DNA from: Sclerodactyla briareus
Taxonomy: Eukaryota > Echinodermata > Holothuroidea > Dendrochirotida > Sclerodactylidae
Direction of reading: 5' to 3'
Assembly: GCA_026419785.1 (NCBI GenBank)
Contig: JAODTK010005819.1
Coordinates: 167,522 to 231,521, forward strand
Length of the DNA: 64,000 bases
Shown here: positions 13,601 to 24,049 of the stretch, one piece after another
How positions within the stretch are numbered: the stretch's first letter is position 1
Layout of the letters: the number at the start of each line of letters is the position of its first letter
Position numbers and translations under genes: made by a program
The notes under the pieces: generated by a model
Databases searched by the model: none
What the model was told of the DNA's origin: nothing
Seen by the model: only the letters and a program-made list of their open reading frames with translations

Positions 13601-14112
13601 AACTGTTTACCCCAGGCTAGCTGGCAGCCGATTTGTTGTTAAGTCTGGATACGAGTGGAGGCGCGTTTCCTGATGTTGAACACATTCTCATTATTGCGGT
13701 TCACAACAGTGGCTCGCGCAACCCCCCCCCCCCCCCCCCCCCCTTCCCACCACACACACACTTGTACACCCACTTCAACACATATTGTTTTAGTAAAAAT
13801 CATGCTAACGCTTTTTCTTAAAACATATGTTCGAATCTGCGAAAACAACCTCTCTTCAGAAAATGATAAAGAACTCTCTCGGGTAGATATTGTGTTTTTA
13901 TCTCTCAGGGTCCCTAATTACCACATGGATAGGGTGCATAGTGTTGAAGAGAATTACTATATATTCTAGGTAGGCACCTTTTTTTCAATCAGAAGAGCTC
14001 TGGTTAGACTAGATATTTTTCATGCGTTGTGTTCCATAAATTTTTCAATTTCTATTTCTTTCCAGAGAGAAGCGGTCAAGGAAGAAGCTCGCCGACGTAC
14101 CATACGTTGTGA
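7507..14112 (+). CDS. 3' part of a transcription-regulator-like gene (six exons, 5' end not found)
   Basis: Six exon candidates lie at 7507-7635, 9944-10159, 10877-10932, 11619-11782, 12659-12808 and 14066-14112. All have AG acceptors and GT donors, and phases agree at four of five junctions. The joined product is about 250 residues of the C-terminal part: a Lys/Arg-rich NLS-like block (SSKKRKLRMP), a Ser/Thr/Pro-rich stretch, an acidic patch (SDLTDEEIVD), two consensus SUMO sites (IKSE and VKVE, the latter followed by Pro) and a PPSY motif that fits WW-domain ligands. No DNA-binding domain is in the part I can see; it would lie in upstream exons. This composition is typical of the transactivation half of a transcription factor, but I could not assign a family. 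The fourth to fifth exon junction is out of phase by one base, which may be a one-base sequence error. The family is unknown, and nuclear function is inferred from composition only. Confidence 0.6.
7867..7878 (+). promoter_or_regulatory. TGACGTCACGTG (CRE fused to E-box)
   Basis: Exact 12-mer in the intron after the exon at 7507-7635. The same 12-mer occurs at 14179-14190 (minus), 20097-20108 (plus) and 26782-26793 (minus). Confidence 0.35.
9470..9575 (+). repeat. 71 bp direct duplication in an intron
   Basis: TGAAGATTACAAATGTCCAG and TGAAGATCACAATGTCCAGT, each followed by TGAGGACCT or GAGGACCT, start at about 9470 and 9541. Confidence 0.6.
9828..9925 (+). repeat. 60 bp direct duplication just before an exon
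   Basis: CAATCACACTGATCGACGGA and CAATCACACGTATCGACGAA, each followed by ATGGC, are 60 bases apart and lie within 120 bases of the acceptor at 9943. Confidence 0.55.
9944..10159 (+). CDS. Ser/Pro-rich exon with SUMO consensus site
   Basis: The acceptor is CAG at 9941-9943, and the one base carried from the previous exon completes AGT (Ser). The frame is open for 72 codons. It begins with IDKLPLKIKSEQ, where IKSE matches the psi-K-x-E SUMO consensus. A region rich in Ser, Pro and Thr follows, then aromatic and Gln-rich residues (NYIYQQNLEPYQN). The donor that keeps phase with the next exon is G|GTTTGA at 10159/10160, which is not a strong donor. A stronger donor (ATG|GTAAGA at 10175/10176) lies just downstream, but an in-frame TGA at 10168-10170 precedes it. 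Reading through would therefore give an alternative C terminus ending NGLK. Confidence 0.65.
10877..10932 (+). CDS. Small acidic exon
   Basis: This 56 nt exon lies between ...CGCAG (ending 10876) and GTAAGT (10933). With the single base G from the preceding exon it reads D-DYLSNASGSDLTDEEIVD and ends in phase 0, which matches the following exon. The Asp/Glu-rich run with scattered Ser resembles an acidic activation segment or a CK2 target. It is too short to show on ORF length; the splice signals and phase carry the call. Confidence 0.6.
11330..11515 (-). mobile_element. tRNA-derived SINE fragment in an intron of the 7.5-14.4 kb gene
   Basis: On the minus strand, CCTAATTCAGTCTAACGCAT (box A region) is followed by GGTCGTGGGTTCGAGACCAG (box B GGTTCGAGACC). 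It lies between two exons. A related box B region (CCAAACCCACGACCTCATG on plus) is at about 16895, and its copy at about 21190. Confidence 0.5.
11619..11782 (+). CDS. Exon continuing the acidic to Pro-rich region
   Basis: The acceptor is ATAG ending at 11618 and the donor is CA|GTAAGT at 11782/11783. The frame is in phase 0 with the previous exon and runs MVDEMIQDSPINSP, then a Thr/Ser/Pro stretch, then NNNHPVWAEHERRLAYPTP and on to LNW. It leaves two bases (CA), whereas the next exon needs one. A one-base error near the exon end, or an unrecognised alternative junction, would explain this. Confidence 0.6.
12659..12808 (+). CDS. Exon with VKVEP SUMO site and PPSY motif
   Basis: The exon runs from CAG (ending 12658) to GTAAGG (12809) and is open for 49 codons. 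It contains VVKVEPQ, a SUMO consensus followed by Pro that resembles a synergy-control motif, and APPSYHDAVAG, a PPxY WW-domain ligand. In transcription factors such motifs recruit YAP/TAZ-type coactivators or Nedd4-type ubiquitin ligases. That is family knowledge; no partner is visible here. The exon leaves one base (G) for the last exon. Confidence 0.65.
14066..14112 (+). CDS. Terminal coding exon and start of 3' UTR
   Basis: The acceptor is TTTCCAG ending at 14065. In the phase demanded by the preceding exon it reads ERSGQGRSSPTYHTL and stops at TGA 14110-14112. A second frame is open longer (EKRSRKKLADVPYVV... to TAA at about 14212), but it is not in phase with the preceding exon unless a base is missing. 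Either stop places the 3' UTR before the AATAAA signal at 14398. Confidence 0.5.
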
Positions 14113-14174
14113 TGATTTCTTTCTCTAATGAACGTCTGATCTCGCAGACGAACGGAAAATTGGATGACGCAATC

Positions 14175-14188
14175 ACGTCACGTGACGT
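14175..14188. promoter_or_regulatory. 14 bp perfect palindrome ACGTCACGTGACGT
   Basis: The palindrome is centred on an E-box (CACGTG) with half-CRE sequences on both sides, and overlaps TGACGTCA on its right. It lies in the presumed 3' UTR. It is a potential bZIP or bHLH-ZIP binding site by sequence; function is not shown. Confidence 0.35.
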
Positions 14189-14397
14189 CAGAAACATGAA
14201 ACAGATGTAAATACTGAGGGGGAGGGGTAGGTTTCTGTGGTTCAGAAGAACCGAACGCAGCTGTCATTGAGTCGGCTTATAGGATCAGCTGCCGATGGGG
14301 CCGAAAACTGAAAGAAGCACCCAACAGACTTAGCGGGTTCGGTGCCTTCGTAGGATATTCTATAGGTGTGAATGTGGTGTGCGTAAATGAATGTAAA

Positions 14398-14403
14398 AAT
14401 AAA
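14398..14403 (+). terminator. Poly(A) signal AATAAA of the 7.5-14.4 kb gene
   Basis: A canonical AATAAA lies about 290 bases after the predicted TGA and is followed by a T/G-rich stretch (GTTTTGCGAGGG) that could act as a downstream element. Its position fits transcript cleavage near 14420. Confidence 0.5.
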
Positions 14404-14429
14404 AGTTTTGCGAGGGTCGATTGATCTTG

Positions 14430-15457
14430 AAATGCCTATGGAGGACGATGTTCCATAATGCCGCGTGACCGCATTGGGTCACTATCCTTGCCTAACTATG
14501 CCAGTGCCCGTTCCATTTATTCGGATGATGAATATCATGCATGCCAACAGGATACGTACGGAACTTGTCCAGTCTCTTGTGAACCGTACATTCCAGGGAA
14601 ACAGTTGGCAGTGATGAGGAGATTTAGCCAGTTAGTGAGACATGCCAGGGTACTTGTGGTCATTCGATTGGTCCGTTTCTCCAGCTCATCGGTGATGGGT
14701 TCAAACCTCATGAAGAGTTTGAGGACGCAACATGAGGGACACTGGTCCTCCATTTGGAATGCGAATCGGGTATGGTCATTTCTGTCGACTCACAAGAGTC
14801 TCAAGGCGATAAATAATTTCTGGGCAAAAATTCTGATAGTCACGGTTCCGTGATGGGAGTTGAGGGTACGGAAAATGCTTTCCGTTTTCTGAAGCTATAA
14901 TCAGTATGAATAAAATATGATAGCTGAATCATACTATGGGGAATGGAAAATGTTCCGTCTTTAGAAAGGCTTTGCATGTGGCTATCATCTGGTGAGGCAT
15001 CTGGAAATATTTCGGTATAAACACCGCTATGCTATAATCGTAACGGCGTTTATTCTCTGGGGTGACTCACCGGGGGAGGGGGGCGGGAGGGGGGGGGGTG
15101 GTCTGTATCGAGGGAAGGGAGTCGCGTCAATATAGTGAAGCGAATCAAAGAGCAGCTGAACCGTACACTAATCTAACAGTAACGTGTACGGTACTTAAGG
15201 TACTATTGACCGTAACTTGTGTTTAATCATGTCTTTTCAAAGTGTATATTCCATAGCACCCCGGTCACTCTTAAAAACATTATGTGAATTCACAAACAAC
15301 ACTCTGTCAACTAGCACACTCATTCGGTGTTGTATGAGATAATTAACACATAGCTTTGTGTAAAGGTTGTGTGAACAAATATATACACAAATTGTGCAAT
15401 ATACCAATGATTGTGTCATGGCTCACACAACCCCGGATGGTGTCATGTCTAGTTACA
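14430..15457. other. Intergenic, with poly(G) near 15080
   Basis: A 131-codon frame starting at 14458 is within chance expectation and has no recognisable similarity. Confidence 0.5.
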
Positions 15458-16523
15458 CAAAACCATTTTTAGGAGTGTAATGATTGCGTGATATCATGAC
15501 TAACGTCGTTATCATGGAGCGAGTGATGCAGTGGAGTGGGTTGGGGGGGGGGGGGGTGGACGAACCCAACTAAAATTATCGCAAACTACAAATAGAGTGG
15601 CATCAAGGATCCATCGTGGGGAGTGCAGCTCCACAAAACTCCCTGACGGCCAGCCCCAGATCCTTCGGTGACGGCTGCTCCCCCCCCCCCCCCACGTTAA
15701 TCTCTAAAAATCACAATTCGTGTGGGGTCTTTAAAAAGTCTGGTATCGGCTGTACGTGTACTTGTATAAAACGACGTGTCGTGACGTCACATGGATAATC
15801 GGGCGGCTCGTTCGGCCTGTACAATTCATAGGGGCAAGCGAAATTATTTTGTGGCCGCCTCTGAACTAATGCAAACTTTTTTTCCTAACTGCATTTCAAG
15901 GGTGCAGCCTTATATAATTCTTTGATAATGCTGCAGAATCATTTCGTTTTTAAATATTAAGGTCTTGGTAGAAACCGTGTTTTTATCTCGGCCCGTGCAA
16001 CGATACTTAACTCAACATTCTGTCTAATTTGTTGTATCTTAATTATATATATGTTGGCTACAGCTGTTCCCTACTTGTTCACCTCTTACGAAAACTGTTT
16101 TCCATCTTGAACTCCCTTCTGTAAGACTGTTATCTATATTATGGAGTAATTGTAAATCAGTTCGCTCATCTAAGACCTCTTTTTATTTTCTTAATTAAAC
16201 GTTTACATAGATTTGGTTGAATGCTAATTATGCAGTAATTTTTGTTCATGCTAAGTGCCCTGTCCTCATCTAGGTGGGTGTATGTAAATGAAGTCATTGA
16301 TCGATTATAATTGATATGTACATATTCGATTGTGCTGAAGAGCACGAAAATTACTCCCAAAGAAAGAACGAACAAACACTTTGTTGCTCATTTTTTTTTT
16401 TCTCATGACTTTTCAGTCGAGGTTTCAAGTGATGTATACTTGTGTGAATGTGTGTATGTGTGTATGTATCGTTCTTTATTTTGTATAACAGGATACTAGG
16501 CTCCTTTGCTTGTCGGGCATATG

Positions 16524-16650
16524 CTTTATCAGATGGCAACTTGCAAATTTCCCCCCTCGTCCAGCATCATACGCTTGGTGTGACTTGACCGGGATTTCGA
16601 AACCCAGATCTCGGAATTTAAGACGGCGCGCTATATCAACACTGTGCTTG
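16524..16650 (-). mobile_element. tRNA-derived SINE head, minus strand
   Basis: The reverse complement gives TATAGCGCGCCGTCTTAAAT and a box B GGGTTTCGAAATCCCGG-like sequence, with an A/C-rich body (CAACTTGCAAATTTC on the plus strand) shared with the SINEs at 56.0 and 60.1 kb. A copy lies at about 20795-20945 in the duplicated tract. Confidence 0.5.
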
Positions 16651-17419
16651 CCACAGTGTGGTTGCTTAATTGTGATTCGACTAACTAGACATGGGTGGAT
16701 GAAGCTCCTATTTGATTAGAGATATTTTGTTTATCATCTGTCTGTCTGTCCTCCTTCTACGAGGTCCTACTGAGTCCATTGGCAACACCGATGGCCTGCG
16801 TCAGCGAGGAGGGATTCCTCCTACTTTTAATAAAGAATCAAATCAACTTGACGTATTGCAACCGGAAACTAGACGACTTTTTAAATATCCTAGCCAGGTG
16901 CCAAACCCACGACCTCATGTTGGAAGACGTGATCATCGCCGTGCATCAGTTAGTTAAGACGAATTATTGTTCTATTCTAACCCTTCCTTAACTAAATTGT
17001 CCTTATTTGGATGTGTCTTAACCAAGACAATGCAGCAGTCTGAGTCAAGACTGCACGCCCGATGTATTGGGATATTTTGCCTCGACAAGGTCGTTTGCTT
17101 ACACTCAGCTTATTTTGACGTATGTTCTGTCAACGTAAACGCCTTCGCTTACCTATGCTACTTAAATGCATATGAGCAATAGTCATGTTCGTAAAGTTAA
17201 GCGCCGTAAATAGGCTATGTCCATTTCCTAAGCTTAACTGCTTTCGTTCTTCAGTAATCCACGGAAAGAGGTTACCAGATCATTATCAAACTAGGACCAG
17301 AAACTTTTTTCTTCATCACCACAAGAAGCTAAGATCGTAAAATTAATGTAGTTTCCATGCTCGCTAATCGCACAAATGCGTGGGGTTTCTTATATAACCC
17401 CACAATCAGACAATTATAT

Positions 17420-17830
17420 GCGGCGTATTAGCTCAGTCGGTAAAGCGCCAGACTGCAAACCATTGATTGCGATTTCGGAAGCCCCTATTGGAAGCCGAGG
17501 ACTTTTCCGCAGAATACGAGGCATTTTTTTCAGGAGACAAGGGGGCATGTCTTCTGACTTTCCTTCCACGCCACCCACGTGTTAAAAGTGGGTATTTGTG
17601 AGGTGACTTTTAGAGTCCTGAGCGCTGTATGGGCCGCTCTGTTGGAAATCCCCAAGGGACCGATGAAGTGACGAGCCTACTGAAAAGGTGCGTCGGGAAA
17701 GAACAGAGGCAGAGGTGCGTGCTCTATAGTACGGATGTGAGAAGTCACTAATGATCAGGGGTAGATTTGTACTGCGCTTTGAGCATACCTTGGGAAAACG
17801 CTATATAAGAACCAGATATATTATTATTAT
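17420..17830 (+). mobile_element. tRNA-derived SINE with (ATT)n tail
   Basis: The head GCGGCGTATTAGCTCAGTCGGTAA... contains a good box A (TAGCTCAGTCGG) and a damaged box B (GATTTCGGAAGCC; GAGTTCGGAGCC in the second copy) at tRNA spacing. The body ends ACTGCGCTTTGAGCATACC, then AAAACGCTATATAAGAACCA and a short (ATT)n tail. Length is about 410 bp. The end motif and ATT tail occur in widespread invertebrate SINEs. It is not a working tRNA gene because the tRNA-like part cannot be folded fully and runs into an unrelated body. Confidence 0.75.
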
Positions 17831-18473
17831 AAGTGGCTACCCAGCGCGGCCTGCCTGAAACTCGGGTCCGAGTCCGACAGACCATAATTTCCGAATAGTG
17901 GAACCTAGCGGCCCTACGTATAAAGTGATGTATCACTCACCGAGGTCACCTGCATGGGTTTGCCTTAGTTAGTTATTAATACAGTGGCCGTGCGATAGCC
18001 GATGCTTAATAATTGCCGGTTCGAGCAAAAGGGAATAGCCCTCAAGGGGGGAAAACAGATTTACACTAATTTTTTCCTATAAACCTGCGTATGCAGTATG
18101 AGGTTGCTTCCAATGTACTTCAAACACTGTTAACACCTTTGTAAAAAGCACAAAAAATATACTTTAGAGGATTAGGTCTATCTAGCCTAACCCTCATTTA
18201 ACTGGAGGGTATAAAACGATTAGAACTTTCTGCTAACGATTATTATTCGAGTGCGCAAATCACGATTAGGGGCGAGACAGAAGCCGAACTCGATTTTCCT
18301 CACCAAACATCTTTGGAGATCGAGAGCCAAGTCACTCAAATGCCGAGAGGCCATTCTATTTCGACTTGCGCGAAGGACGACTCGCCTTCCAATATTTTGT
18401 TCAATCACAAACAAGCTCACGAGACGACACGAAGAGCCTCACAGTTACAACTGTAACCACTATGACTGTGTAA

Positions 18474-19100
18474 GCGGTGAACCGCCCACGTGTATTCCCC
18501 CTTTTGAGCATCATTGGAAAGAAGTATCTAACCCCCCATAAATACCTCCATTTCGGTCAGAAACCAGGATAGCCTTCATGTCACCAGTTTTGTGTAATCC
18601 ATGAACGGTACCAAAAAGTAACATAAAATATTCAAAAATCGACCCACGATGACCTTGAAATGACCTTCATGTTTTTCGGAACCCTTTAAAAAGTTCACAT
18701 CTCCAAGTTTCGTTCAAATCTGAAACAAAGTTTTTGGGGAAATCAATGTTTTGCAAATTTGACCTCCATGACCTTGAAATGACCTCCACATTTTTCGGGA
18801 TCACTATAGTCCCTACCCATCGAGTTTCGTCACATCCGACTAACTTTAAACTTTCGCGTACTTCTGCGATTAGCGCCCAAAGCATTGTGCCGTGAAACCC
18901 AGTTTCGGACTCACCGAGATTGACTAGGGCTGACATGTGTCCCAAGTTTCGGATCAATCGGATGAAGCGTTAAGCGTTAATCGCGCTAACGCCTTAATTT
19001 CCGGCGGCGGCGGCGGAGCCTGGGATGCGTCGGCGGCTCCACCCCCAAAACCATCCATCCCCCGGACACTTCCATTGTCCGCGGGGATATATAATCACGC
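18474..19100 (+). mobile_element. Family-2 MITE-like element (~630 bp)
   Basis: The left end is GCGGTGAACCGCCCACGTGT followed by ATTCCCCC; the right end has CGGCGGCGGCGG and closes with GTCCGCGGGGATATATAATCACGC. The ends read CACGTGTATNCCCC and GGGGATATATAATCACG, an imperfect terminal inverted repeat. The interior contains GACCTTGAAATGACCTNCA blocks and ATCAATCGGATGAAGCGTTAA just before the right end. No ORF is conserved. Confidence 0.55.
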
Positions 19101-20794
19101 ATTCATCTCATTGGCTTGGATTTCATGATTGCGGATGCAGTGTGGCGGCATGGATGTAAAAGTCGCAGTAGCTTTGCGATTTCTTTGGGAGGAATGAAAT
19201 ATCATATAGATCCAAGTACCGCAAATAATCGAAGCAACTCACGCTAAGACGATAACCCGCTTGATGAAGAAGATATTCCATGGATGGTTCAGTTTGCCCA
19301 TGGTGCGGTAATCACGGCCGCTTGGCAACGTTGTACTTCGTCTTTGCCTTCTCAGTGCTCGTTCCTTTTTATTATTATCTAAGATGTTTCGCTGTTACAA
19401 ACTGTCTCTAAGCTCCTCAAACCGATTACAGCTAATTTAGGCACGTTTCATGTTTTGTATTCCTATGAATCCGCATGATGCCTTGTAGGCATAGACATCC
19501 GCATCTATATGGAATCCCATCGCGCGGGAACCAATCGAATTCCGAATGCTGAGGTGGACACAAGGGTTTTTTTTTTTTTTCCGAAAATGCCAACTTTTTT
19601 CTGATCACAGACAGGCGGCCTACTGCAAATCTAAGTTTTATAACTGGTATACCAAAAACAACAGACACACCTTTGCGCAGTGATTCCTTGTGGTGTTCTC
19701 GACTACTCGTCTGAGATGTCCTTTGCTCCAAGGATTGGTTTTTTTTAATTGCCACACAGAACCGGGATAGGTGCAGTGCGGGTACCACAAACATTTTTAG
19801 GAGTGGAAAGGTGCGTTATATCATTCTACGTCGTTATCATGAGCGAGGTGAATGCAGGGGAGTGGGTTGGGGGGGGGGACAGCCCAAGCTAAAAAGTATC
19901 GCAAAACTACAAATAGAGTGGCATCAAGGTCCATCAGGGTGGGGAGTACAGCTCCACAAAACCACTGACGGCCAGCCCCGATCAACTTCGGTGACGGCTG
20001 CTCCCCCCCCCCACGTTTAATCTCTAAAATCACATTCCGGGTGGGGTCTTTAAAAAGTCTGTATCGTCTGTAGTGTCTGGTAGAAAACGCGGTGCGTGAC
20101 GTCACGTGTCGAATAATCGGCGCTCGTCGGGCCTGTACAATTCAAGTGGAAGCGAAATTATTTGTGCTCCTTTTGACGAATGCAACTTATTCCTAACTGT
20201 CATTTCAGGGTTCACCGTTATATAAATTCTTTGATAATAGCTAGCATGAATCATTTCGTTTTTTCATATTAAGGTCCTTAGGTAGAAACCGTGCTTTTTC
20301 ATCTCCCGTCACGATACTTAACTCAACATTCTGTCTAATTTGTATCTATATGTTGGCGACGCTGTTCCCTACTTGTATCACCGTCTGTCCAGACGCTCGT
20401 GCTGTGTTTCATCTTTGTTCTTCTGTAATACGTGTATCTATATTAGGAGTATTGTACAATCATCCATCGAAGATACCTATATTTATATTTTCATATGAAC
20501 GTTTACATAATTTGGTTTGAATGCTACTTATGAGTAAATTTTTGCCTGCGTAAGTGCTCTCTCATCTGAGTGTGTAATTAAATGAATCTTGATCGATTAT
20601 AAATTGATATGTACATATTTCGATTTGCGTAAGACACGAACTTACTCCAAGAAGAACGAACAAAACACGTTGTTGCTCATTTTTTTATCCTCGTGACTTC
20701 GTCGGGTTTCAACGATGATGTATCTTGCGCTCGTGGCATGTGTAGTATTTTTGTATTTCTCGTCTTTATTTTTTATACAGGATACTAAGGCTAC

Positions 20795-20945
20795 TTGTGC
20801 GTCATATGCTTTAATCAGATCGGAAGCAACTTGCCAACTTTTCCCCCCTCGTCCCAGCATCATACCTTGGTGTGACTTTGACCGGGATCGCACCCAGATC
20901 TCCGTAAGTTAAGACGGCGCGCTATATCCGAACTGTGCTGTGCAC
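20795..20945 (-). mobile_element. tRNA-derived SINE head, copy in the duplicated tract
   Basis: It matches 16524-16650 with indels: TTGACCGGGATCGCACCCAG on the plus strand is the reversed box B region. Confidence 0.45.
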
Positions 20946-21719
20946 ATGTGTTGCTTTACTTTTGATTCGATAACTAGACATGGAGATAGCTCCTGATTGC
21001 TATAGAGAGTAGTTTGTCTATACATCTGTCTGTCCTGTCCTTCGTCTACGTAGGTCCTACGTAAGTCCATTGTGCAACACCGATGCCTGCGTCAGCGAGG
21101 AGGGATTCCTCCTACTTTTAATAAAGAATCAAATCAACTTGACGCTATTGCAACCGGAACTAGACGACTTTTTAAATATCCGAGCCAGTTGCCAAACCCA
21201 CACCTCATTGTTGAAGACTTGTCATCGCCGGCATCAGTTAGTTTAAGACTATTATTGTTCATAGCCCTCCTGAACCTTAAATGTCCCTTATGGATGTGTT
21301 TAACACAAGACGATGCAGCATTCTGAGTCAGACTGCCCGCCCGATGTATTTGGGATGATTGTGCCTCGCAACAGTTTCTTACCTCAGCTTATTTTGACGT
21401 ATGTTCTGTCAACGTAAACAGCTTCTCTACTATGCTAATTAAATGCAATAATGATCAATGAGTCCAGGTTCGTAAAGTACGCGCGTAAAATAGGCTATGT
21501 CATTTCCTAGCTTACGCTTTCGTTCGGTCATTAAATACACGTGAAAGAAGGTTACCGAGGATAATATCAACTAAGGGACCATGAAACGTTTTCTCAATCC
21601 GCACAATAAGCTAAGCTCGTTAAAATTAATTGTGATTTCCAATGCTCCGCTAATACGCCAAATTGCGTGGGTTTTCTGTTTCCCCCCCCCAAAAAAAGGG
21701 CAGAAACCCCCCAGTTATT

Positions 21720-22120
21720 GCGGCGTATTAGCTCGTCGTGGTAAAGCCCAACTGCCAAAACCCATTATTGCGAGTTCGGAGCCATTGGAGCCCGAGGACT
21801 TTTCCGCCGAAGACAGGCCTTGTTTTTCAGGAGACAGGCCTGTCTCTTTGGGAGTTTCCACGCCACCCCGTGTTAAGTGGGTATGTGAGGTGTGTTAAGA
21901 GTATTGAGCGGCTGTATGCGGCAGCCGTATTGGGAAGTCTCCAGGGGACACGATAAGTGACGCAGCCTACTGAAACGTGCTTCGGGAGGAGTCACAAGCA
22001 AGAGTTGCGTGCTCTAATATTATCGTGTGTGAGATCACTAATGATCATGGTAGCCTTTTACTGCGCTTTGAGCATACCTTGGGAAAACGCTATATAGAAA
22101 CCAGATATTATTATTATTAT
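21720..22120 (+). mobile_element. tRNA-derived SINE, copy in the duplicated tract
   Basis: This is the same SINE as at 17420-17830 in the second copy of the 4.3 kb unit. Box A is damaged (TAGCTCGTCGTGG), box B is better (GAGTTCGGAGCC), and the tail is (ATT)n. The differences are mostly single-base indels. Confidence 0.7.
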
Positions 22121-22761
22121 ATGTCGACCCAAAGCGCGGCTGCCTGAAAACTCGGTCCGATCCGACAGACCATAATTTCGAATAGTGAACCTAGTGCCCT
22201 ATGTAGAAAGTATGTATCACTCACCGAGATTTTCAGCCTGCATGGTTTGCTTATTTAATATTAAAATACAGTGGCCGATGCGATAGCCGAATGCGCTATA
22301 ATTGGCGGTTGCGAGCAAAGTGAATATCCCTCAAGGGGGGGAAACCGCTTAACTAAATTTTTGCTTTAAACCTGCGCTACTGACAGATGAGTTCTTCCAC
22401 ATGGTACTTCAACCACTGTTTAACCCTTGGTAAAAAGCACAAAGTATAACTGTATAGGTCGCTGTCTAGGCCTAAACCGCATTACGGGATGTATCACTAT
22501 TAGAACTTTTCTGCTAACGATGTATATTCTAGTGAGCATAATCACGTAGGGGCGAAGACAGAATCCGAACATCATTTTCCTCCCCAAACTCTTTGGGAGA
22601 TCAGGAGAGCAAGTCACTCAAATTCCGAGGAGGCCTCTAATTCGACTTGCGCGAAGGAAGAGACTCGCACGCTGGCCCATATTTTTTTCCACCAAAACAA
22701 AGGCCTTTCACAAGAGTCTAACAGAAGAGTCCTCCCAATTTCCCATGTACAACTGAAATGT

Positions 22762-23413
22762 GTAGGCGGGTAAAAACGCCCACGTGTATACCCGCTTTGA
22801 GCAATCATTGGAAAGAGGTATCTAAACGCCCTAAATACCTCCATTTTTCGGTCAGAACCAGAAGCCTCTCCTTCACCAAGTTTTGTTGTAATCCATGAAA
22901 GTTACAAAAGTAACATAAAAATATGCAAATCTGACCCACGATTGACCTTGAATTGACCTACACATTTTTCGGAAGAACTGGGTAGAAGTCCCCATCCTAC
23001 CAAGTTTCGTTCAAATCTCCAGAAGTTTGGAATCACATATATTAATGCAATTTGACCTCCGATTACATTGAAATGACCTCCACAGTTGTTCGGGATCAAA
23101 CTAATAGTCCCTAGGGCACCATCAGTTCGTTCAACATCCGACTAACATAAAAATTTCGCGTACAATTATGCGAATTAGCGGCCCCAAGCATTCAATTGAA
23201 CCCGTTTCGGACTCATCCGGATTGGACTAGGGGCGGACATGTGTCCCAAGCTTCGGATCAATCGGATGAAGCTTAAAGAGTTAATCGCGCTAACGCCTAA
23301 GGTTTTCCTGCGGCGTCGGCGGCCTGGGATGGCGTCCGGCGCTACACCCCCAAACCATAATACCCCTGACACTTCCAGGGGTGGGCGGTGTCGAACGGGG
23401 ATTATACTCACGC
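22762..23413 (+). mobile_element. Family-2 element in the duplicated tract
   Basis: This is the second copy of the element at 18474-19100, carried by the 4.3 kb tandem duplication. Ends and interior are co-linear with many small indels. Confidence 0.5.
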
Positions 23414-24049
23414 AATTCCATCTCATTGGGCTGGGATTTCATTATTGCGGATGCAGTGTGCGTCATGGATGGGAAAAGAGCGCACTTTGGCGATTCTTTA
23501 TGGGAGAAAATTAATATATATATAGATCAAAGCCGCAATATCGAGCACTCACGAATAAAGACATAACCCGCTTGATGAAGAAGATATTCCATGGAGTCAT
23601 TTGCCATGGGTCTGTATCACTGCCGCATTGGCACGTGTGGTACTTCTGCCTTCTCAGTGCTCGTTCCTTTTTATCTGGAAGTGTTTCGCTGTTACGAACT
23701 TTGTCTCTATCTCCTAAAACGCGATTACAGCTAATTGGCACGTTTCATTTTTTGTATTCCTATGATCCGCAGCATTCCTTGTGCTACGACATCCGCATCT
23801 ATATGGAATCCCAGCCTCGGGAACCAAATCGATTACATGATTATGAGGTGGGACAAAAGGTTTTTTTCCGGAAAAATTGCAACTTTTGTTGCGTCACAGT
23901 ACTAGTCGGTCGCTACTTCCAAATCTAATTTTTTTCTAACATGGGTATGCCAAAAACAACAAGAACAACACCCTGTCGCAGTGATTCCTTGTGGTGTTCC
24001 GACCTACTCCGTCTGAGATTCTTTTGCCCCGCCCTCTTTTTTTTTATAC

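Larger units (their letters stand above)
15458..19735. repeat. ~4.3 kb tandem unit, copy 1
   Basis: From ATTTTTAGGAGTG near 15464 to CCTTGTGGTGTTC near 19690 this stretch is co-linear with 19786-24045. The order of sub-features is kept: poly(G), poly(C), minus-strand SINE head, SINE with ATT tail, family-2 element. Copy 1 keeps cleaner box A and TIR sequences than copy 2. Confidence 0.85.
19786..24045. repeat. ~4.3 kb tandem unit, copy 2
   Basis: This is the second copy of 15458-19735. Differences are dominated by one-base insertions and deletions spread evenly, including in homopolymers. That is unlike ordinary substitution-driven divergence and like unpolished long reads. Confidence 0.85.

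Noticed and set aside
17420..17495. A tRNA gene
   Set aside because: Box A and part of box B are present, but the cloverleaf is not complete and the sequence continues into a SINE body with an ATT tail.
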